From Rhipidocladum racemiflorum (lineage: Eukaryota > Streptophyta > Magnoliopsida > Poales > Poaceae), in contig CM070569.1 in the NCBI GenBank assembly GCA_036346355.1, positions 62,954,561 to 63,018,560 on the forward strand: 64,000 bases of DNA, given 5' to 3'. Positions 1-11,064 of this stretch are shown here, one piece after another. The notes below the pieces were generated by a model. That model did not search any database. It was not told the origin of the DNA and saw only the letters and a list, made by a program, of their open reading frames with translations. Position 1 is the stretch's first letter. Every line of letters begins with the position of its first letter. Made by a program: the position numbers and the translations under genes.

Positions 1-286
1 CATAGTCAGCAGGCACTATGTCGTCTGGATCAACGCCCTCCTCAAGTGCCCTATCATCCAGTAGTGTGCCATGACGGCCAGTCCCATAGGGTAGTGTGTC
101 CAACGACATCTGCTCCAAGCTGTCGGCTATGGCCTCGACCTGAAGAAGTGCCGTGTTAATGTCAATGGCCCAAATGCCATCACTAGGACTAAAGTTGTCC
201 CGTGCGACTTTCCGTAGCTGCTCAGCCTTCTCCTCCAGCATATCTCGCAGCTTCGAGATGACGTCTCGAAGGGCCTCGGTCTCCAT
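1..286 (-). CDS. Partial uncharacterised reading frame running off the left edge
   Basis: A frame without stops reads from an ATG at 286 leftward to the window edge (about 95 codons). It is missed by simple ORF finding because its stop lies outside. The N-terminal third is charged and helical (Met-Glu-Thr-Glu-Ala-Leu, then alternating Leu, Lys, Glu and Arg), like a short coiled coil. It continues with a Gly-, Asp- and Glu-rich part containing Tyr-Gly-Thr-Gly-Arg-His-Gly. An in-frame TAG directly precedes the ATG, and the same bases (TTATAG) can serve as a 3' splice site, so this may be an internal or second exon. Joined to a GTAATC donor near 1668 the frame stays open. I do not recognise the family. 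A host gene or a transposon-borne ORF are both possible. Confidence 0.4.
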   Translation of the reverse strand, partial: METEALRDVISKLRDMLEEKAEQLRKVARDNFSPSDGIWAIDINTALLQVEAIADSLEQMSLDTLPYGTGRHGTLLDDRALEEGVDPDDIVPADY

Positions 287-614
287 CTATAACAGCATTG
301 ACGACAAGTACTATGGACAGGTTATGACATACATAAATCATACTACACTTCCTGATGGCATGAAAATTAATTAGCAATACCACATAAACACCCCAGAGTT
401 ATGAAGCAAAGCACGCGAAGTATGATGGATCCATTCAATAGCACAGCATGACAAATACGAAGAATATTGATTTTCGGGATGCATTAAACTTTTGTGCAGA
501 TCCTCAAGTGTACAAACAGTTATTCATAAGGTGATGGCATACTACTTTCTCTAGCTAATGTGCAGTAAGTAAAGATTAATAGTTATGTGGACTTGTTGGC
601 TATACCATCAGAAA

Positions 615-1620
615 AGAAGCTCGGGACAATATTAAGTTCACAAGCTCGGTGGTTCAGGGAATGGTTTGTTCAGGGAATACTACATTCTGTAGCTATGCTC
701 ATGGCAACAAGATCCCAGGGTTCGACAATAGCAATTCGACAACCGAGCTTGTGAACTTAATATTGTTGTCATGAGCTTGTGACACTTTGGTGTTTATGAC
801 AATAGCAATTCGACAACCGACTTGTGACACTAGCTATGCTCATGCCAACAAGATCCCAGGGTTCGACTTCAGCACCGACAATAGCAATTCCAGGGTTCGA
901 CAATTGCAATTCGACAACAGCTATTGTCGGTGCTGAATTATACTCCAATTGATATGTTCAGCACAGGACAACACCTTTGGGGAGGTGGCAGCAGTTTGAC
1001 AGAATACTCTAATCAAGTATACTCCCGAAACAAAACATTCATTCAATCGTGCATCCAATCAACTATACTCCCCAAAGATCATCTCCAACAGGTGGGTGGT
1101 GAAATGTATGTTCGACAATAGCAAGACATCAATACCTACAGATCAGCTCCAACAGGTCGGTGCTGAAATTGGACATTACTGAGGACATATTGTTCTTCAG
1201 GTTCAGGCAAAGAACTTCGCATGTCACAAGCTTCAGGCAAAGTCGAAATCTGAAATTTGTTCTAATGTTCTTTCTCAATACTTCAGTTGGGGTTTCTATA
1301 TAAAATGTTCACTTCACATTTCAGATTAAATGATCTATGGCGATAGTTCATATTCATGACCTACCTCATCTGCATGTTCAGGCAAACACCGAGCTGAAAC
1401 AATATACGCGGGTATAGCTATGCTCAAGCCCTAATCCCCATTTTCAGGCGAAGAAGACCCCATTTTCAGGCAAACACAGAGCTAACAAATCAACCAATCC
1501 TCAAAAAATTGTTCGGATTTCCAAAGCTGGGTTCGGATTGTGAACTGTATCCCCCAAATAATCCATTCAATCGTGCATCCAATCAACAATACTCCCCAAA
1601 CAAACCATTCATACAAGTTC
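615..1620. repeat. Cluster of local direct and inverted repeats
   Basis: A 25-bp perfect inverted repeat lies at 626-650 and 742-766. A second imperfect inverted pair lies near 868-886 and 920-938. The motif GTTCGACAATAGCAATTCGA recurs at about 720-740, 800-815 and 875-910. A separate block of about 37 bp near 1039-1075 recurs near 1563-1600. No coding sequence is supported here. The pattern suggests repeated local duplication or a decayed foldback element. Confidence 0.6.
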
Positions 1621-1659
1621 GGAGAAAAAATCTCCAAACGCTCAAGGTGTGGGAACTGA

Positions 1660-2000
1660 ATGGATTACCTGATTCCCTCCTCCAGATGCTGCGGCGACTC
1701 CAGTCCCGCCGGTGATGTGCTTGACCCCGTCCGCTCCTCGCTCGGCCCGCTGGTGCTGCTGTGATCCCGCTCCGTGCCGGCGCGCCAAGGGCCGACCGTT
1801 GACGGGAACAGGACCGGGCTCGCGTGAAGGGAAAGGGGAGCGACGCCCGCGGCAGAGGGATCCTCTCTCCTGTCCCAGGGATCGATCGGCCTCGGAGGGA
1901 AGCCGTTGGAGTGTGTGGGAACGCTCTCTCTCTGGCGCTTTCCCATGCGGAAGGGAACGGGAAGACCTGAAGGGAAAGCGTTGGAGATGGTCTTAGAGCT
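1660..2000 (-). other. GC-rich patch, possible 5' exon of the left-edge gene
   Basis: An abrupt GC-rich block lies in AT-rich surroundings. On the minus strand it ends in a donor-like CAG|GTAATC near 1668. One minus frame (rich in Gly, Ala, Ser and Arg) is open through the block and would join in frame to the ATG exon at 286. No ATG was found in that frame, so it could equally be a 5' leader. Other open frames in the block look like by-products of GC content. Confidence 0.25.
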
Positions 2001-2053
2001 GGCCTAGAGGCCGATCGAACCACTCGCGAATTGCGACGCACTCGCACTCGCAC

Positions 2054-2755
2054 GCGGTAACTAGGCGACTCCCAGACTCCCAGTTGATTGGCTTTAGCTA
2101 GGTATGATTAATTAATTGTCATGCACGCACACACTTCAAACCGGCAAAGGCTTCCAATTGGTAATTACCGAGCAAGAAAACGACACGACTCGAGGGAAAC
2201 GAACTAAGGTATACGTCTGTTTGCATGCTGGTCTCCTACTGTCTTTGAAATGGTCCAAATGGATGTCAAGCTAATTGCAGAAGAAATCGCTATTTGTAGT
2301 TTCTGTAGCACCGCTAACTGATTTGGTACATTGCTGTAATTAATATAAATGGACTAGTAGTAGTACGTTCTCATGGAGGCAGGCAACTGGTAGGTCACAT
2401 GCATTAGCAGTGAAGATAAACTGAAAAAAAAAAAAAAGTGTGCAGTAGCTGATTTGGCAACATGATATTGATATCTGAAGAAAGAAAATTTCGGGACCAA
2501 CTGCTGAATGGTAGCATCGGCTGCATCAACATGCATGCACGCTGCAATTCAGAGTCGCCAGATATCTCCATCAGAGACTTGGAAGACTTTCATACATAGG
2601 CTCCCCCTTGCATGGCTGGCTGGCTGACCGGTGGTGTGCAGTAATAATTGATGGTCAACTATGCAGTAGTAATATATGTTTTGGCAAGAAAGCGTGTTGC
2701 GAGGATGCATGAACCGTACCTAGCTATCAACTTTGGCGGTAGATCGGAATTAAGA
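2054..2755. other. No gene seen
   Basis: AT-rich intergenic sequence with a short poly-A run near 2425. No splice-supported coding frame, TIR pair or LTR end was recognised. Confidence 0.5.
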
Positions 2756-2976
2756 GGGTGTTCGGTAGAGCTCCAGCTCCACTAAATTTGTGGAGTTGGT
2801 GGAGATTGGTATTTCTAGTTTTACCAGATTCGTGGAGCTGGAGCTGTGATTATATTAAGAGTGCTTAGGTGGGTCATCTTGTTTATATTTTAGAATAAAA
2901 TTATAAACTTAAATCACTTTATTTCAGCCTACAAGTTTCAGCTAAGTTGGAATCTGAAGCTCTGCCAAACAGAGCC
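2756..2976. mobile_element. MITE-like element, probably hAT type
   Basis: The ends form an imperfect terminal inverted repeat: GGGTGTTCGGTAGAGCTCC on the left, and on the right the complement of a block reading GGCTCTGTTTGGCAGAGCTT. The interior repeats the theme of paired 'GAGCTCCAGCTCCA' and 'TGGAGCTGGAGCT' blocks. About 220 bp with no coding capacity. No clean TSD was found. Confidence 0.5.
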
Positions 2977-3296
2977 GAGTGGTGATGCATGGGCATCTAG
3001 GCTCACGTGCATCACGATTAGCCGAGTGATGCACAGTTGTTCTCTGGCTAAGTACTACGCAATTCAGGGATTCTTGCTGAATGGCCAGAGATCGGATATA
3101 AAAAGATGGAAGAGAACGACTGATGACTAGAAAAATCTGCAGTAGGCCAGTGAAGTAGCAGCAGGGAGCATCATATTTCTCGAAGATGTCAACATTGCAA
3201 TAGACAGAAAAGAAAGTCTATTGTCAAACGTCAATAGATGCTGTAGCAAAATCGAACTCTTCCTAGAAAGGGCATCAAGTGCTTAAATATGGTCCA

Positions 3297-3538
3297 GTTC
3301 GTTTCAGCTTCTGAATTATGAGAGAAGCTACTTCTGATTATGGGAGAATCGGGTCGAGCTGGCTACAACTTCTAAGTTTCAGATCGAGCCGACGAGAATC
3401 AACAAGAATCAGTGAGAATTATGTTTCAGACAGATTCTGATTCTATATAGAAACCATTCTCTTATTCTCAGAGAAGCTATCCAGAATTCTCCCGTTCGGC
3501 AAATAATTCGTTTTTTTTATGCTGAAGCTGAAACGAAC
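3297..3538. mobile_element. MITE with 15-bp perfect TIR
   Basis: GTTCGTTTCAGCTTC at 3297-3311 is repeated exactly in reverse complement at 3524-3538. The element is about 240 bp and noncoding, with further internal pairing between the AGAAGC-rich left half and the right half. The TIR sequence and size fit a grass hAT-like MITE. No certain TSD was found. Confidence 0.6.
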
Positions 3539-3540
3539 AA

Positions 3541-4600
3541 AGCCTATATACCCACGAGAAACAAGGTTTCAAATTTGTTTTTCGGATTATATCTCGGAGG
3601 AGACTAAAATCCGGTGAGATTTTAAAATTTTAATCTAAACCCAACCAAAATTCAAAAAATAAATTTAAAATCCGATATTTTTTACGGAGGCAAAACCAAA
3701 ATTTTGACCGAAATGACGAGAAGTACTATACATGTATGAATCAATAAAATAATGATTAAGAGATTTATGTGTAACATATTGCAATAGGTTCACCAACCAG
3801 TGGCCAGCCCTTGTAATCGATGGTCACAGTTTTATGTGGGTTTATTTGCGGATTTCGTAGATTCAATCACGTGACACCTCAGTTGTTAAACCCTATTCTA
3901 AAAAAAACTGAAGATTCTTTATAATTGTTTTTACAATTTTAAATATGTAGCCATTTGAACATGCCTGTCAATATTCACCTGCAAAATTAAATATCTATAC
4001 CTCAAGCAAAAAAAAACATAAATATATACAAAATATAATTTCCCAACAAATACGAAGCTGAACATGCGGTCACTCAAGGTAAAAGGCAGAGTTATTGTTT
4101 AAAAAAAAACGAGTGGCCACATAAGGTCGATCAAACAACGCTAAAAAAACGGTACGGGCGGCAGCCAGGAAGGAGGGATCGCTGCTCGTGGATTGCTCCT
4201 CTTCTTTGGTCTGTATCCTCCTTGGTTTTGTTAGCCACTTCTTGCGTCGTAGCCGTTCTATTTTGGAAGGCCCTTCCGCTTCTTTCCTTCAAAATACTTG
4301 CATGATGTTACTGTTCAAATTGATTTGATATTGAAATTACGAAGATTGCACTCACCGGAGTTGTTATTGTGAGAGTTTAAGAAAACCGCGACATAAGCAA
4401 TAGTTTACAAAAAAAAATCATTTCAGATAACTTATACCTATTACCTGCGGTTGTTCTGCACCCTACGTAATTATACGGCTAGATATTATAATACATATAT
4501 TTATATTTAAAAATAAAGTTATATTTCTTAGACAATCCTAATGGGTATGATTGAAAGTTATACAAATATGGTAGTCCTAATATATCCGACATCTCCACCG
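3541..4600. other. No gene seen
   Basis: AT-rich sequence with many A-runs. There are no coding frames of note and no transposon ends that I could pair. Confidence 0.5.
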
Positions 4601-4609
4601 TTGTGATCT

Positions 4610-5075
4610 ACTAGGCCAATAAGTGTGGCACACGCCGCACGCATGAACGAAAAATGATTTTGCATTTTTTTCGGAGAGAAAATATACCTAAATATATTTT
4701 TAAATTTTTTGGAGGCTCGAGAAATATTAGAGACCGTGTTGAAAAAAAGTACACATATTTCTGTTGACGAAAATATTTTTTCGGGGGAAAACGGAGAATG
4801 GACCTGGATGTAAAAATCGGGGGCATGTTTGTTATATTTTTTTAACCTCACCGCTATCTTGAAAAAGTAAAAAAGGGCTCATTTGCCATTTGTATTTAAT
4901 GGGAGGTTTTTTCCGTAAAGTAACGAGCGAGTGACCCAAACACGATCAGAAAAAGTTTATCTTGCCCTCACAAAAAATCGTAAAGGACCTTTTCATAAAT
5001 TCGCAGGAGCCTATTCGTAATTCAAAAAAATAGAGGGACTTTTCAGCAAAACGGCGCGGCGACACATGGCTAGGC
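4610..5075 (+). repeat. Diverged copy of the 41.4-42.5 kb repeat family
   Basis: Blocks occur in the same order as in the tandem repeat near 41.4-42.5 kb: a CGC-rich start followed by TGAACGAAAAATG, a run of T then TTCGGAG, AAGGGCTC, GTATTTAA(T/C)GGGAGG, CGTAAAGGACC and finally a TTCGTAATTC block. It has diverged strongly. The open frames here (for example 4558-4851 minus) are chance products of this AT-rich repeat. Confidence 0.6.
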
Positions 5076-5079
5076 CTTC

Positions 5080-6270
5080 CGGCTGGGAAGTCTCCGGGCT
5101 GTAATAAAGGATAGATACCCAATTGATGGAGTGGACCTTTTTATTTTTCCACCTATTGACAAGGAATTTCTAATATTGAGAGTGAGTATATGGCTTCTTT
5201 TGCTGTTGTTTTAACTAATAACTAACTAGGTAGCCCACGTAATTTACGCGGCTATACTTGTTACAATTGGTTTTGTTCGAAAGGGACAAATTATATGCTT
5301 TAGACTGATTATATATTATGTAGTGTTTTGGAACTACTATTTATTGCTGCACATGGTTTTCATGTGCATTAGAAACTTTTTAATGCTAAGAAAAATTCAA
5401 AGCTAAAATAACATTTCATTAAAAAGAATTCGTATAGCATCATGAACTTTATAGTTGTTTTTTTATTGTACTTGATATGGACTCTCTCTTTTAATCTAAC
5501 TCAAATAACAAATTTTATTTTATTTTTACTTGGAATTTCAGATTTAGGTTGGAATTTGTATACATATGTACCTTCTAATTTTATTATTTTTTATTTCGAA
5601 TTTCAGTTTTACATTGAAGTTCGTATGAAAATCAAATCGTTAATTTTGTTTTATTTTTATTCCAAATTTCGGCTATTGTTCGATGTACTTGACATGGACC
5701 GTTTCTCTTTCTGTGAATTTCGTTATAACTTGGGTATGCCAGATGGCCGGCCAGATCTTTTCTCCTTTTTAACTAGAAATTTCTCGCTCTTAAGAGGGAA
5801 CGTGGTTCCTTTTTTTGTCTCCGTTTTAATATGGTAATAGTAGATTGATAGATGGACAGATGGATGAATGGATAGACTAACCTAACTTCCCAGGCTACTA
5901 ATAATTCTAGTGCTCAAAGGCTAGATGTTTTGTTTTTTCTTTAAAAAAATGCCTACCGTTTTTTTTTTTATTAGCGGCCGTAAAACACACGTAGTAAGAT
6001 GAAAAGTACAATTTATCCAGTTCAAAAGGTATAAATGCTAAAACGGAACTCAATTCCTTGCTCTGTTTGCGGCGTGAAGAACATAATACAAATAGGCCAA
6101 CTCTGTTCGGTGCTCCTATCTGCAATGCAAATCTCAGCTCCACGGTTGTAGATGGTAGTGTCCTCGCCAGGTCCACAACTCCGCGTAAAGTATCGCCTGG
6201 TCACCATTCCACTTTCCAACTTCGGCTGAGCTGTGCAGCTGCCAGCCTGCCACGACGATTCTTCCCGGCC
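5080..6270. other. No gene seen; possible Helitron-like remnant near 5226-5252
   Basis: AT-rich, largely featureless sequence. Reading the minus strand, 5252-5226 forms an imperfect hairpin (AGCCGCGTAA pairing with TTACGTGGGCT) followed closely by CTAG and T. This resembles a Helitron 3' tail, though the hairpin-to-CTAG spacing is short. The ORF at 5442-5837 is Phe/Leu/Ile-rich because of base composition. Confidence 0.35.
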
Positions 6271-6283
6271 CAGCGCACGCCCC

Positions 6284-6290
6284 TATATAA
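6284..6290 (+). promoter_or_regulatory. TATA box of the first WRKY gene
   Basis: TATATAA lies 178 bp upstream of the start codon at 6468. It is followed by a CT-rich leader and then an alternating CG run (about 6402-6428) in the presumed 5' UTR. Confidence 0.6.
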
Positions 6291-6467
6291 CAGCGCGCCA
6301 CACCTCTCGCTCTACTTCCGCCCGTCCCCGCCACCAAAACTGCCTAGCCTAGCTACCTTGTCGAGACTGCAATTCGTCCGTACCAACATCCTAACACCTC
6401 CGCGCGCGCGCGCGCGCGCGTGCGCGCGAACTCTTAACAAACATCACGTAGCTTAGGCGGAGCCACC

Positions 6468-9100
6468 ATGCAGGTGCAGTCCCGTCTCGGCGCGAACGGC
6501 GGTGGCAGCTTGGAGTCGGCGGACGAGCACGAGGCGGTGGTCAGGGAGCTGACGCGCGGGCACGAGCTGACGGCGCGGCTGCAGGCGGAGGCGCTGCGCT
6601 CGCTGCGGGGGCGGGGGCAGACGCAGGCCACCGCCGCATTCATCCTGCGTGAGATGTCCCGCGCCTTCACCGTCTGCCTCTCCATCATGGCCGGCTCCGC
6701 CTCGGCAAGTGGCCCGCCACGGCTGGACACGCCCGAATCGAGCGTTTCCGTAGGCGCGCGTCGTGCTAGAGATGACAACGTCCCAAGAAAGTGAGTTGTC
6801 TGCTAAGAAGTACATGCCTGCATAACTAAGGAGTTTTTTTACAATGAATTATACTTGTAGTATATTATGATAGTATAAATTAGATCTAACCATTGGTTTG
6901 GTGGGGTATTATGGATTTTTACAAATAAAAATATTACATTTTAAAAGGGTATTAACGTAATTTTAGCGAGTCGTCCAGGTTCTCCGACGCGCGATGCACT
7001 AACGGAGGGAGGGCTTCCGGTAGGATGAAGAAATGGGCTTCGGGTGGGAGAAAAAAAATTCATTTATGGTTTTACCCATCCGCTGTTTTAAAATTTTTTA
7101 TCATTCTACCCCTCCTCATATTCTACTACACATGGTAGTATAATTTGATCTAATCTATTTTTATCCTTTAGATTAAAGGCAACGAACGGTCTATATTCAT
7201 TGTTGTTCACGGTAAAAGAACTCTAACTAAGAGTACCAAAAGAAACAACTCATGCCAATTGGGAGTTTTTTTTTATGGTTGGTACTTTAAATCGGTCCGG
7301 GTTCAACGAATCCGGTTTATAATTCGCAGGGGATTGGCGCCAGCGACATTCTTTAAAATTCGCGTTTTAATATCTGACACTCTGGCCCACAATCATACAC
7401 ACAGATGGTCCCGCATGTCATACACACAGCCAGAATGACACACGAATTGAGTGTCGTGTGCCCGATTTTTCCATAATTCGCGGGTTTATAATGTATCTAG
7501 TAACTACTCCTAACAATTAATTAGCCAGCAAGTCGCACGTGTAGATCTGATGTGTCGAGTGCATTGTTTGTTTAACAGGAATGTTATGACATACACGCCG
7601 CACATGGACGGGTACCAGTGGAGGAAGTACGGCCAGAAGAGGATCATGAAGACCCACTTCCCAAGGTTATTTAATTTCCCTCTCCGTTCTTAGCATAGTT
7701 TATCCGAAGAATTATTCAACTACCATGCTCATATATAGTAGTACCTGCTAATCACTCCAATTATTACGCGCGGCGGCTATGACAAAACAAGCTACCATGT
7801 CGCTGTAAGAACAAAACCCAAGGTAATTAAGTTTTAGATCGTGACGCTTCAGAGACAGCGGTACAGGAAAAGGTGTTCCTTGCTGATGAATTGGATTTGG
7901 ATAGGTATGCATAGCACCAGGAACACAAAGGGACAAACGCAAATTGTTGCTTGACGAATCCCTTGAAGATTAGTGAGCCGCCGGACGAATCCCCACACGT
8001 TCTCAAGAAACCATCAAGAAAGCTAAAGCCTTTTTTACTAGCAGTGGGGAAACAAAGTTAAAGTCAGTTTTGATGCTGACGCATGTTTATTTTCTCTCTC
8101 TTTCAAGTAAAAATGTTTTTTTGTCCCCGAAAATTACCTTTTGTGACGTGTGGAATTCTCGTGTGCACGTGTCTCGCTGTGAACCCTATCTAAAGTGGAT
8201 AGGATTTCCATGCAGTTTAAATGGAGACTGCAAGCTAAACAATTCTCATATCTCAAAACCATCTGATCTAGCGAATCAATGGTTCAGATCGCTCAAAAAC
8301 ATACGCTACATAGTCTTGCTACAGTACATGATACATTAGAAAAATCAGCGTAATGTTTTGTTACAGTGCCCCCGAAAGATCTAAACCATCGTTTTTGATT
8401 GGACAGTCAAAAGAGGACAGTTTACCCTGCTGTCTACGTTCAACCGCATGCTATCCCTGTCTGCTAGGTGCATTTCTTTACACGGCGCAATAGTTCCTCC
8501 CTCCTAGCTTAGCCGCCGTGTGCTAAGATTACGCCACCTACTACCCACTTCTTCTTCTTTTGCCAGGGAGATCACTTATTTGTGTACACTGAACGAATCT
8601 TATTTCTTACTCGTGCTTGTGCACGCAGGTGCTATTACAGATGCAGCTACCACCGCGAGCGCAACTGCCTGGCCACGAAGCAGGTGCAGCAGCACAGCAA
8701 CGGCGACACGCCGCTGTACGCCGTCATCTACGCGCATGAGCACACGTGCCACACGTCCGCCGCCGAGCCTGAGGCGGCAGACAGCGCGACGAATCCGCTC
8801 GACTCTTCCGCGCTACGGCGGCGGGGAGCCCACGTCCTGGACCGCAGCGCCAAGGAGGAGCAAGAGCACCAGGCGCTTGTCTCGTCCCTCGCCTGCGTGC
8901 TGCAGGGGCACTGCTCCGGCGGCGGCGGCGTGCCGGAACCGTCGCGGGCGCAGGGCCGCACAGGCGGCGCGTCGGCGTCTGCTACTTCGTTTGATGCATC
9001 TGAGCTGCCGAGGCTCCACGTTGACGAGGGCTTGGATGTCATGGACTACGACGTGACGGACACCATGTGTTTCGGTGCCGCGTTCGATCGGGCCACGTGA
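6468..9100 (+). CDS. Group III WRKY transcription factor, three exons
   Basis: Exons 6468-6790, 7579-7665 and 8629-9100 join in frame (phase 2 at both introns, all GT-AG) to give 293 aa. The start ATG has the strong context GCCACCATGC. Exon 1 encodes the N-terminal Glu-Leu-Thr-Arg-Gly-His-Glu-Leu-Thr-Ala-Arg-Leu stretch typical of this group. The WRKYGQK heptad is at residues 122-128 in exon 2. The second intron falls in the Pro-Arg codon before Cys-Tyr-Tyr-Arg-Cys, the conserved WRKY intron position. The zinc finger reads C-X7-C-X24-H-T-C, the C2HC type of group III with one residue more than the usual X23. The C-terminal half is acidic and Ser/Ala-rich. By family it is a nuclear factor that binds W-boxes (TTGAC), often in defence or senescence. 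AATAAA at 9275-9280 may be its poly(A) signal. A MITE sits in intron 1. Confidence 0.92.
6831..7223. mobile_element. 393-bp MITE in WRKY intron 1
   Basis: The ends are GAGTTTTTTTAC on the left and GTAAAAGAACTC on the right, forming an imperfect TIR. They are flanked by the perfect 8-bp duplication TAACTAAG at 6823-6830 and 7224-7231. It is noncoding and AT-rich. An 8-bp TSD points to the hAT superfamily. The insertion begins about 40 bp downstream of the 5' splice site. Confidence 0.75.
7224..7578. other. Rest of WRKY intron 1
   Basis: Noncoding sequence between the MITE and the exon carrying WRKYGQK. Nothing further was recognised. Confidence 0.5.
7666..8628. other. WRKY intron 2, no coding signal
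   Basis: 963-bp intron with donor AG|GTTATT and acceptor CACGCAG|G. The frames inside (for example 8070-8339) have no family resemblance. Confidence 0.7.
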
Positions 9101-9274
9101 CGACGGCATGCTGCCTTGAAAAGGGGGCGCGTCGATCGTCTGTGCTTACATCGACCGAGTTTGGAGATGCGAGGGTTCAGATCAGGCTCGTCGGCGGTTA
9201 TCTTGGCTCTCAACGACCAGGACGACGACTACATCACTAGCTTAGATTGGATATACTAGGTACTTCCTCCGTGA

Positions 9275-9280
9275 ATAAAT
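9275..9280 (+). terminator. Possible poly(A) signal of the first WRKY gene
   Basis: AATAAA about 175 bp after the stop codon, the first canonical hexamer downstream. Confidence 0.4.
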
Positions 9281-9674
9281 ATAAAATCTGTAGATCAAAT
9301 GATCTTATTTAGAAATAGAGGGTTTACCCATAGATTTAATAATCCTTTTCTACTGTATTACTATTTATTTTCTTTTAACTATATATATTTATTTATTATC
9401 ATCCACATAAAGTGTTGTTTATCATCTTTTAAGATAATTAAGAGGGGTATATAAGTTATTTTTTTCATATCTTTTTTTAATTTTATCATAATCTCAATCA
9501 TTGTCCAAATTTAAAGTACGACTTACGGGTCTGGCCAACGCACATACAAGTTAATTACTCCATACATATTGTGTGTAAAACCGTTAGTATCCGTGCAGCT
9601 AAATAGCTTACTGTACGTGTGCGTTTCTGCGGTTAATTTTGATCGGGCTGGCGTAATTTTGGCCACCACAATTA

Positions 9675-10053
9675 GGCCATGTTTGGATGGACTAAAACTA
9701 ATTGTTAGCTGGCTAATAGCTAGAGCTAATTGTTAGCCAGCTAATAATTAGTCCATCTAAAATTAGCTTAGGGCTGTTTGGGTACATGACTAATGATTGG
9801 GCTAATTTCTTAGAAAAGTCATCTCTACCCCCTCATAATAGGTGAGGAAATGAGGATAAGGCCAGCGAGGTATTTGAGACTTTTCCTAATGTTACATGCT
9901 ATTAGCCCAAATTAGCTCCTCTCCACCAACTAATGGACTAATTGTTAGCTAAGGGGTTGGCTAAAAATTAGTCCACCTATTAGTCTTCCTGTTTGGATAG
10001 ACTAGAGCTAATTTTTAGCCAGCTAACAATTAGTCCAGGATCCAAACATGGCC
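9675..10053. mobile_element. Tourist-like (PIF/Harbinger) MITE
   Basis: GGCCATGTTTGGAT at 9675-9688 matches ATCCAAACATGGCC at 10040-10053 as a perfect 14-bp TIR. The 3-bp target duplication TTA is at 9672-9674 and 10054-10056, as expected for PIF/Harbinger. It is about 379 bp and noncoding. The interior contains a second GCTGTTTGGGTACATGAC / CTGTTTGGATAGAC theme, which could mean a nested relative. Confidence 0.8.
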
Positions 10054-10179
10054 TTAATCCATCTCGCCGCATGTTATGCTTTGAATATTAACATGGTCTT
10101 TAAAACAAATATTTGATCACTAATTTATATTATAATATATTTATAAAATTCAATAAAATCCTAATATTCTTAAAGTACT

Positions 10180-11064
10180 TGTCGGTGTTTCGTGCATCGG
10201 CAATACGAATTTATGGTCGGATGGGGTCGCGCGCTCCCTCTCCCCGAATGGTCGACTCAAAGAATCAGAAGATGTATACTGGTTCGGGCAGAATGTCCCT
10301 ACTCCAGTTCGTGCGGTGTGGATGTATTGATCCTTGGGAGATGAACAAGGGGTGTACAAGCGAGATGGATGGTCGGCTGTCCGATCCCCTTGATGTGTTC
10401 GCTAGGGAGTTGAAGCTACCTAGAAGACTGTTTTCTCTTTTCTCCGCGCCCCTCCCTCTCGGGCCCTGCCTCTCCTTATATAGACGGAGGAGGCAGGTTA
10501 CACGGGAGTTGGGAAGACTACGAGGAGAGGGGTCTGCACGTCTTGAGGTCTCGCCTGTCTTGTCCGCCAACCCCGCCCGCCCCGAGGTAGGGTTGGTGGC
10601 TCTGTGGCGTCTGATCTTGCGTAGCTGTCGAGTGGCGTGTTGCGTGGTGCTCTTGTCGGCCTCGGTGGCTTTAATGGCGCTTGACTTTGCTTTGGCCTCG
10701 GAGTGGGCGTACTCCTCTGCGGTGTGCCAGCGACGGGGCGGGGCTTGACTTCTTCGGTGGCTCTTCCGACACTTTGGGAAGGAGCCGCCTACCCTGCACG
10801 GATGTCGAGGACGCCGCGCACAAGGCGGCCGACATCGGGCGTGAGCCTGGCTGGCTCGTGGCGCAGTGGAGCTTGAGCTTCAATATTAGGCGGCCGGCGC
10901 ATGCCGACCGCCTCGAATCGAGTCCGCCGACCGTCAGGTCGGCCCGCATGTCGGGGCTCGTTCCTGCGCCCAAGTACCTTTCGGTGGTGCCGGGCCTCCG
11001 CCGTGATAGGTCAGCCCGTTCGTGCTTCCGGCCGATGGGGTACCCATGGTATGGGTACTCGTCA
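10180..11064 (-). repeat. 3' LTR of the Tat element
   Basis: 885 bp from TGTCGGTGTTTCGTGC to TACTCGTCA (plus-strand reading). It closely matches 23312-24195 with scattered substitutions and small indels. A palindrome, GTACCCAT-GGT-ATGGGTAC, lies just inside the right end. Open frames crossing it (for example 10113-10748) are not genes. Confidence 0.93.

Noticed and set aside
1583..2053. 156-codon Arg/Ser/Pro-rich frame on minus
   Set aside because: It continues into AT-rich repeat sequence with no family resemblance and competes with other open frames in the same GC-rich patch.
5442..5837. 131-codon hydrophobic frame that looks like a membrane protein
   Set aside because: Phe/Leu/Ile content follows from T-rich sequence. 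There are repeated TTTTATTTTATTT-like words, no homologue and no gene signals.
6402..6428. Alternating CG run
   Set aside because: A simple repeat in the WRKY 5' UTR. Z-DNA potential is possible but nothing in the sequence shows a role.
8520..9056. 178-codon Arg/Ser/Thr-rich frame overlapping WRKY exon 3
   Set aside because: A shadow of the GC-rich WRKY exon in another frame.
9241..9300. Second Stowaway element (TACTTCCTCCGTG start)
   Set aside because: Only one end is visible. No inverted partner or TA-flanked right end was found.
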